Assembly (NCBI RefSeq): GCF_006539505.1
Contig: NZ_BJND01000036.1
Location: 45,755-109,754, forward strand
DNA length: 64,000 nucleotides
Reading direction: 5' to 3'
Origin: Streptomyces spinoverrucosus
GTDB lineage: Bacteria; Actinomycetota; Actinomycetes; Streptomycetales; Streptomycetaceae
Part shown: positions 61,067 to 64,000 of the stretch, one piece after another
Layout of the letters: the number at the start of each line of letters is the position of its first letter
Numbering within the stretch: the stretch's first letter is position 1
The notes under the pieces: model-generated
Told to the model about the DNA's origin: nothing
The model's database searches: none
What the model saw: only the letters and a program-made list of their open reading frames with translations
Translations under genes and position numbers: made by a program

Positions 61067-61405
61067 ATGGATCCGCAGCTGGTGCAGCTCGCGCAGACCG
61101 CCGGTACCACCGTCGTCGCCTTGCTGGCCACCGAGGCGTGGACCGCGACGCGCGATGGGGTGGTCGCGCTGTGGCGGCGGGTCAGCCCCGCGAGGGCCGA
61201 CGATGCCGCAGCCGCGATCGAGGAGACCCGCGCCGATGTCGTCCTTGCCCGGGAGCAGGGGGACACCGAGACGGAGGAGGCGCTGGCCACCGAGTGGTAC
61301 GGGCGGCTGCGCCGGCTTCTCGCGGCCGATCCGTCCGCCGCGCAGGAACTGGAGCGGGTGCTGAGCGAGGCCCGGGGCAACTTCCCGTCGGCGAGCAGTC
61401 GTTGA
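61067..61405 (+). CDS. Small protein upstream of the STAND gene (frameshifted 3' end?)
   Basis: 112 residues from ATG 61067 with GGGGGAG upstream. It begins MDPQLVQLAQTAGTTVVALL, a hydrophobic helix, then charged helices (AIEETRADVVLAREQGDTE). It stops at TGA 61403, yet the -1 frame continues for 28 codons with a meaningful motif and ends in a GTGA overlap with the next gene. Probably the effector or accessory partner of the STAND protein. Confidence 0.65.
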   Translation: MDPQLVQLAQTAGTTVVALLATEAWTATRDGVVALWRRVSPARADDAAAAIEETRADVVLAREQGDTETEEALATEWYGRLRRLLAADPSAAQELERVLSEARGNFPSASSR

Positions 61406-61491
61406 TCGGTTCCGTCCACCTGGCCGCTCACGCCTCCGGAAACGGGCGGGTGTACCAGGCAGGGCGTGACCAGCACATCACGGAACGGTGA
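61406..61491 (+). other. Out-of-frame tail with QAGRDQHITE motif
   Basis: In a different frame from the 112-residue protein, this stretch encodes HASGNGRVYQAGRDQHITER and then TGA at 61489-61491, which overlaps the GTG start of the STAND gene. The motif recurs at the N terminus of that protein (GRVFQAQHDQHITEY). It reads as the real C terminus of the preceding gene. Confidence 0.6.
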
Positions 61492-63914
61492 GTCTCCAGC
61501 CCGGGCCGCCCGAAGGGTTACCCATGCGGGCGGCCGCGCGGGAGCAGGGGCGCGTCTTCCAGGCGCAGCACGACCAGCACATCACCGAGTACCACACCCA
61601 CTACCACTCGGCGCTGCGCGCAATCGCCGATGACGGCCGTCCTGGCCCAGATTCCGTACGCGTTCCGCTGACGGCCCGACCCTTGTCCCCCATCCGCGAC
61701 CGCACCGCCGTACGCCGGGACCTGACGGAGTCCGTGACGGGCGGCCCGGAGGCGGCCGGCACGCATGTCGTGTACGGCATGCCGGGGTGCGGCAAGACAG
61801 CCGTCGCCCAGGTCCTCTTCGACGAGGTCGTACGCGACCATGGTGTCGTCGGTCTGTGGGTCAACGCCTCGCACCCCACCACCTTCCGCGAGGGCATGCT
61901 CGCCGTCGCCCTCGACCGCGGCGCCTCCCAGGACGAGGTGGACGCCGCCCGTGCGCTGCGCCGCCCTCCCGCCGACCTGGTCTGGCACTGCCTGGACCGC
62001 TCCCCCGAGCGCTGGCTGCTCGTCCTGGACAACGCCGACGACCCGTCGGTGCTGAACAACGGCTGGCTGCGGTCGAGCCCACGCGGCACCGTCGTCATCA
62101 CCACCCGGCACGGGCAGGCACCCCAGTGGCGGCACGCCACCGGGCACCGCCTGGACACCCTCGACGTACCCGACGCGGTCGAGGTCCTGCGTGATCTGGC
62201 GCCCGCCCACGCGGACCGGGCGGCGCTGGAGGAACCCGCCCGACGGCTGGGTTGCCACCCGCTCGCGCTCGTTCTGGCGGGTACGTTCCTCGGTCACCAA
62301 CTCCTGGAGCCGGTCAGCGTGGACGACTACCTCAGGCGCCTGGACGACGACCCCGGTCCGGTTCTCGACCAGGGAGCCGCTCCGGGCGAGAGCGACCTGC
62401 GTCGTCTCGTCAGCAGCACCTGGCAGCTGTCCCTGGACTCACTGCGTGACCAGGGACTGCCGGAGGCCACCACGCTGCTGCGGCTGTTGTCCTGTTACGC
62501 CCCGCAGCCGCTGCCGGTCGGTGTCCTGGCGCAGGACCGGCTGAGCGCGACCGCGCTGTCCGACGCACAACCGCCGCTGCCGGGAGTCCGAGCGAATCAG
62601 GCGCTGCACGGGCTGCTCACCCAGAGTCTGGTGGCGTTGGTGGAGGTCCCCGGCGACGCGGGCCGTCCTGCCGTCCGCAGCGTGCAGGCGCACGCGCTGC
62701 TTCTCGACACGGTGTTCGCCCGCACGCCGCTCGACCAGCGCGACACCGTACTCACCGCGGCGACCACACTCCTGAGCCGACTCCTCGCACCGGACACGGA
62801 CACCGACGGCCGGGACGAAGGCCAGTACAGCGAAGGTCAGTCCACCGAAGGCCCGTACGTCGACGCACAGACGCTCCGCCTCTTCCTGCCCCACGCCATC
62901 GCACTCCTGCGCCGGACTGTCGGGACGCGGAGCCCCGCTGTCCACGACGCCCTCGCCATCACCCGTCGTCTGCGGCAACAGTGCCACGACAGCGGAGACT
63001 TCTCGGCCGCACACGCACTCGCCACCGCCGCGCACGCGGCCACGGACGGCGAACACACCGCCGCCGCTCTGTCCGACCGATACGAGCTGGCCCGCGCCCT
63101 GGCCGGGCTCGGCCGGTACACGGAGGCAGCCGAACTGCACCGCAGCGCCCTGCGGGAGCGCGAGGAACTCCACGGCCCCGACCACCCGTCGACCCTGGAC
63201 AGCGCCCATGCCCTGGGCCTCGCCCTCTACGGGCTGGGACGGTTCGAGGAGGACGAGCTGCACATGGCACGCGCTGCCCACGGGCGCGCGCGAACACTTG
63301 GTCCGGAGCACCCCGACACCATCGAGAGCACCGCCTGCCTCGCGGAAGCCATCGGCGAGCAGCAGCGCTGGGACGAGGCCGAGGCCCTGGCCCGGCCGAA
63401 CCTGGCCACCAGCGAACGTGCCCTGGGCAGGGAGCACCCCCGCACGCTGGTCAGCCGGATCACCCTTGCCTGGGTGCTGTTCCGCCGTGGCTCGACCACG
63501 GAGGCCGAACAACTCGCACGAGCCGTCGCCGAGGGAAACGAACAGCAGTTGGGCCCCGGCCATCCCCGCACCCTTGCTGCCGGTGACCTGCTGGCCGGGA
63601 TCCTGCTTCAGCAGGGACGGTGGCCCGAGGCGGAGGAGGCGGCCCGGGCGGTGCTGAGCGCGCGCCGACGCACCTTGGGCGACGAACACCCGCACACCCT
63701 CGCCATCCAGACCCGGCTCGCACGCATCATCCTGGGTGCCGACCGAGCAGTCGAGGCGCGGGACCTGGCGGAGGAGGCACTCGCCGCTTACCACCGTGTC
63801 CTGGGTCCGGACCATCCGCTGACGCTGAGGTGCCGGGACGTACGCGAGGAAGCCCTCGCAGCCGCCACGTCACAGCCCCACGCAACCGATCACCCCGAGG
63901 AAGACCTCCCGTGA
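61488..63914 (+). CDS. NB-ARC/STAND NTPase with TPR repeats
   Basis: 808 residues from GTG 61488; an ATG at 61524 is an alternative. N terminus carries the short motif GRVFQAQHDQHITEYHTHYH. Walker A is YGMPGCGKTAVAQ (about residue 97-109), Walker B WLLVLDNADDP, and a GCHPLALVLAG (GLPLA-like) segment follows. From about residue 500 there are tandem TPRs of the 42-residue NB-ARC type (LHGPDHPSTLDSAHALGLAL and similar). A bacterial NLR-like signalling protein. Confidence 0.87.
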   Translation: MSLQPGPPEGLPMRAAAREQGRVFQAQHDQHITEYHTHYHSALRAIADDGRPGPDSVRVPLTARPLSPIRDRTAVRRDLTESVTGGPEAAGTHVVYGMPGCGKTAVAQVLFDEVVRDHGVVGLWVNASHPTTFREGMLAVALDRGASQDEVDAARALRRPPADLVWHCLDRSPERWLLVLDNADDPSVLNNGWLRSSPRGTVVITTRHGQAPQWRHATGHRLDTLDVPDAVEVLRDLAPAHADRAALEEPARRLGCHPLALVLAGTFLGHQLLEPVSVDDYLRRLDDDPGPVLDQGAAPGESDLRRLVSSTWQLSLDSLRDQGLPEATTLLRLLSCYAPQPLPVGVLAQDRLSATALSDAQPPLPGVRANQALHGLLTQSLVALVEVPGDAGRPAVRSVQAHALLLDTVFARTPLDQRDTVLTAATTLLSRLLAPDTDTDGRDEGQYSEGQSTEGPYVDAQTLRLFLPHAIALLRRTVGTRSPAVHDALAITRRLRQQCHDSGDFSAAHALATAAHAATDGEHTAAALSDRYELARALAGLGRYTEAAELHRSALREREELHGPDHPSTLDSAHALGLALYGLGRFEEDELHMARAAHGRARTLGPEHPDTIESTACLAEAIGEQQRWDEAEALARPNLATSERALGREHPRTLVSRITLAWVLFRRGSTTEAEQLARAVAEGNEQQLGPGHPRTLAAGDLLAGILLQQGRWPEAEEAARAVLSARRRTLGDEHPHTLAIQTRLARIILGADRAVEARDLAEEALAAYHRVLGPDHPLTLRCRDVREEALAAATSQPHATDHPEEDLP

Positions 63915-64000
63915 CCACGCCCGGTACCACCAACCCGCGTCTGGCGCAAGAGCAGCTACAGCGGCAACGAGAACGCCTGCCTCGAAATGCTGTACCCCCC
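63911..64000 (+). CDS. DUF397 gene, partial at window edge, apparent frameshift
   Basis: GTG 63911 overlaps the STAND stop (GTGA) and reads VTTPGTTNPRL. The +1 frame then gives WRKSSYSGNENACLEMLYP, the standard DUF397 opening, whereas the GTG frame does not. One base is missing or extra near 63940. The gene continues beyond the window. Confidence 0.55.
   Translation, partial: MTTPGTTNPRLAQEQLQRQRERLPRNAVPP

Noticed and set aside
60532..61476. Minus-strand frame across the divergent control region
   Set aside because: Some segments look protein-like, but it runs over two real genes and has no supported start within the gap.

Overview
The window is high-GC actinobacterial DNA and almost certainly Streptomyces. 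The evidence is strong G/C third-position bias, frequent GTG starts, many 4-bp ATGA/GTGA gene overlaps, a 112-residue WblA, and a gene order matching the wblA neighbourhood. Three zones are visible: core chromosome (1-15.8 kb), a composite island in a tRNA-Pro gene (15.8-57.2 kb), and chromosome again (57.3-64 kb).

Left core, 1-15.8 kb. The order is a MarP-type membrane serine protease, CoA-type Nudix, endonuclease III, Crp, a nucleotidyltransferase, a metallo-beta-lactamase-fold hydrolase, a second Nudix, RidA, DUF4177, two Get3/ArsA-like ATPases, WblA, a bifunctional penicillin-binding protein, a YqeY protein and a metallophosphoesterase. It recalls the Mycobacterium tuberculosis marP-nth-crp-whiB4-ponA2 block, so this is an old actinobacterial neighbourhood of redox, envelope and developmental functions.

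Island, 15.77-57.24 kb. A 75-bp sequence starting in the anticodon loop of tRNA-Pro(CGG) is repeated exactly at the far end (57162), with an imperfect third copy at 55118. The left end holds an integrase containing a LacI-like helix-turn-helix, an Xis-like protein, an Xre regulator, a phage-type replication pair, a DUF2637-like membrane protein, MobC and a relaxase. No FtsK/TraB or type IV secretion gene is visible, so the element looks mobilizable rather than self-transmissible. Cargo comprises a PD-(D/E)XK-like protein and a large unknown protein; an accessory seryl-tRNA synthetase beside a decayed glycosyltransferase; a small-peptide/JmjC/aldo-keto reductase cluster with its own regulators; and a defence block. 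The defence block has a MORC/MutL-like ATPase, Z1 helicase, PD-(D/E)XK protein, AIPR, AbrB-like protein, Vsr, a C5-cytosine methyltransferase with an unexpected Fe-S-type C terminus, a HEPN-motif protein and an Mrr-STAND protein. A small second segment (55.1-57.2 kb) carries a secreted protein and a GIY-YIG protein.

Right core, 57.3-64 kb. An RHH regulator, a DUF4097 protein and a DrrAB-like ABC transporter form one operon. A divergent operon encodes a small protein, an NB-ARC/TPR STAND protein and the start of a DUF397 gene. A repeated short QxxxDQHITE-type motif links the small protein and the STAND protein, but only through a frameshift in the first gene.

Best candidates for new biology are the methyltransferase/Fe-S fusion inside the MORC-Z1 system, the HEPN protein beside it, the peptide/JmjC/AKR cluster, and the frameshifted signalling pair at the right edge. 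Several genes need single-base frameshifts to read through, so either local decay or residual sequencing errors should be kept in mind.
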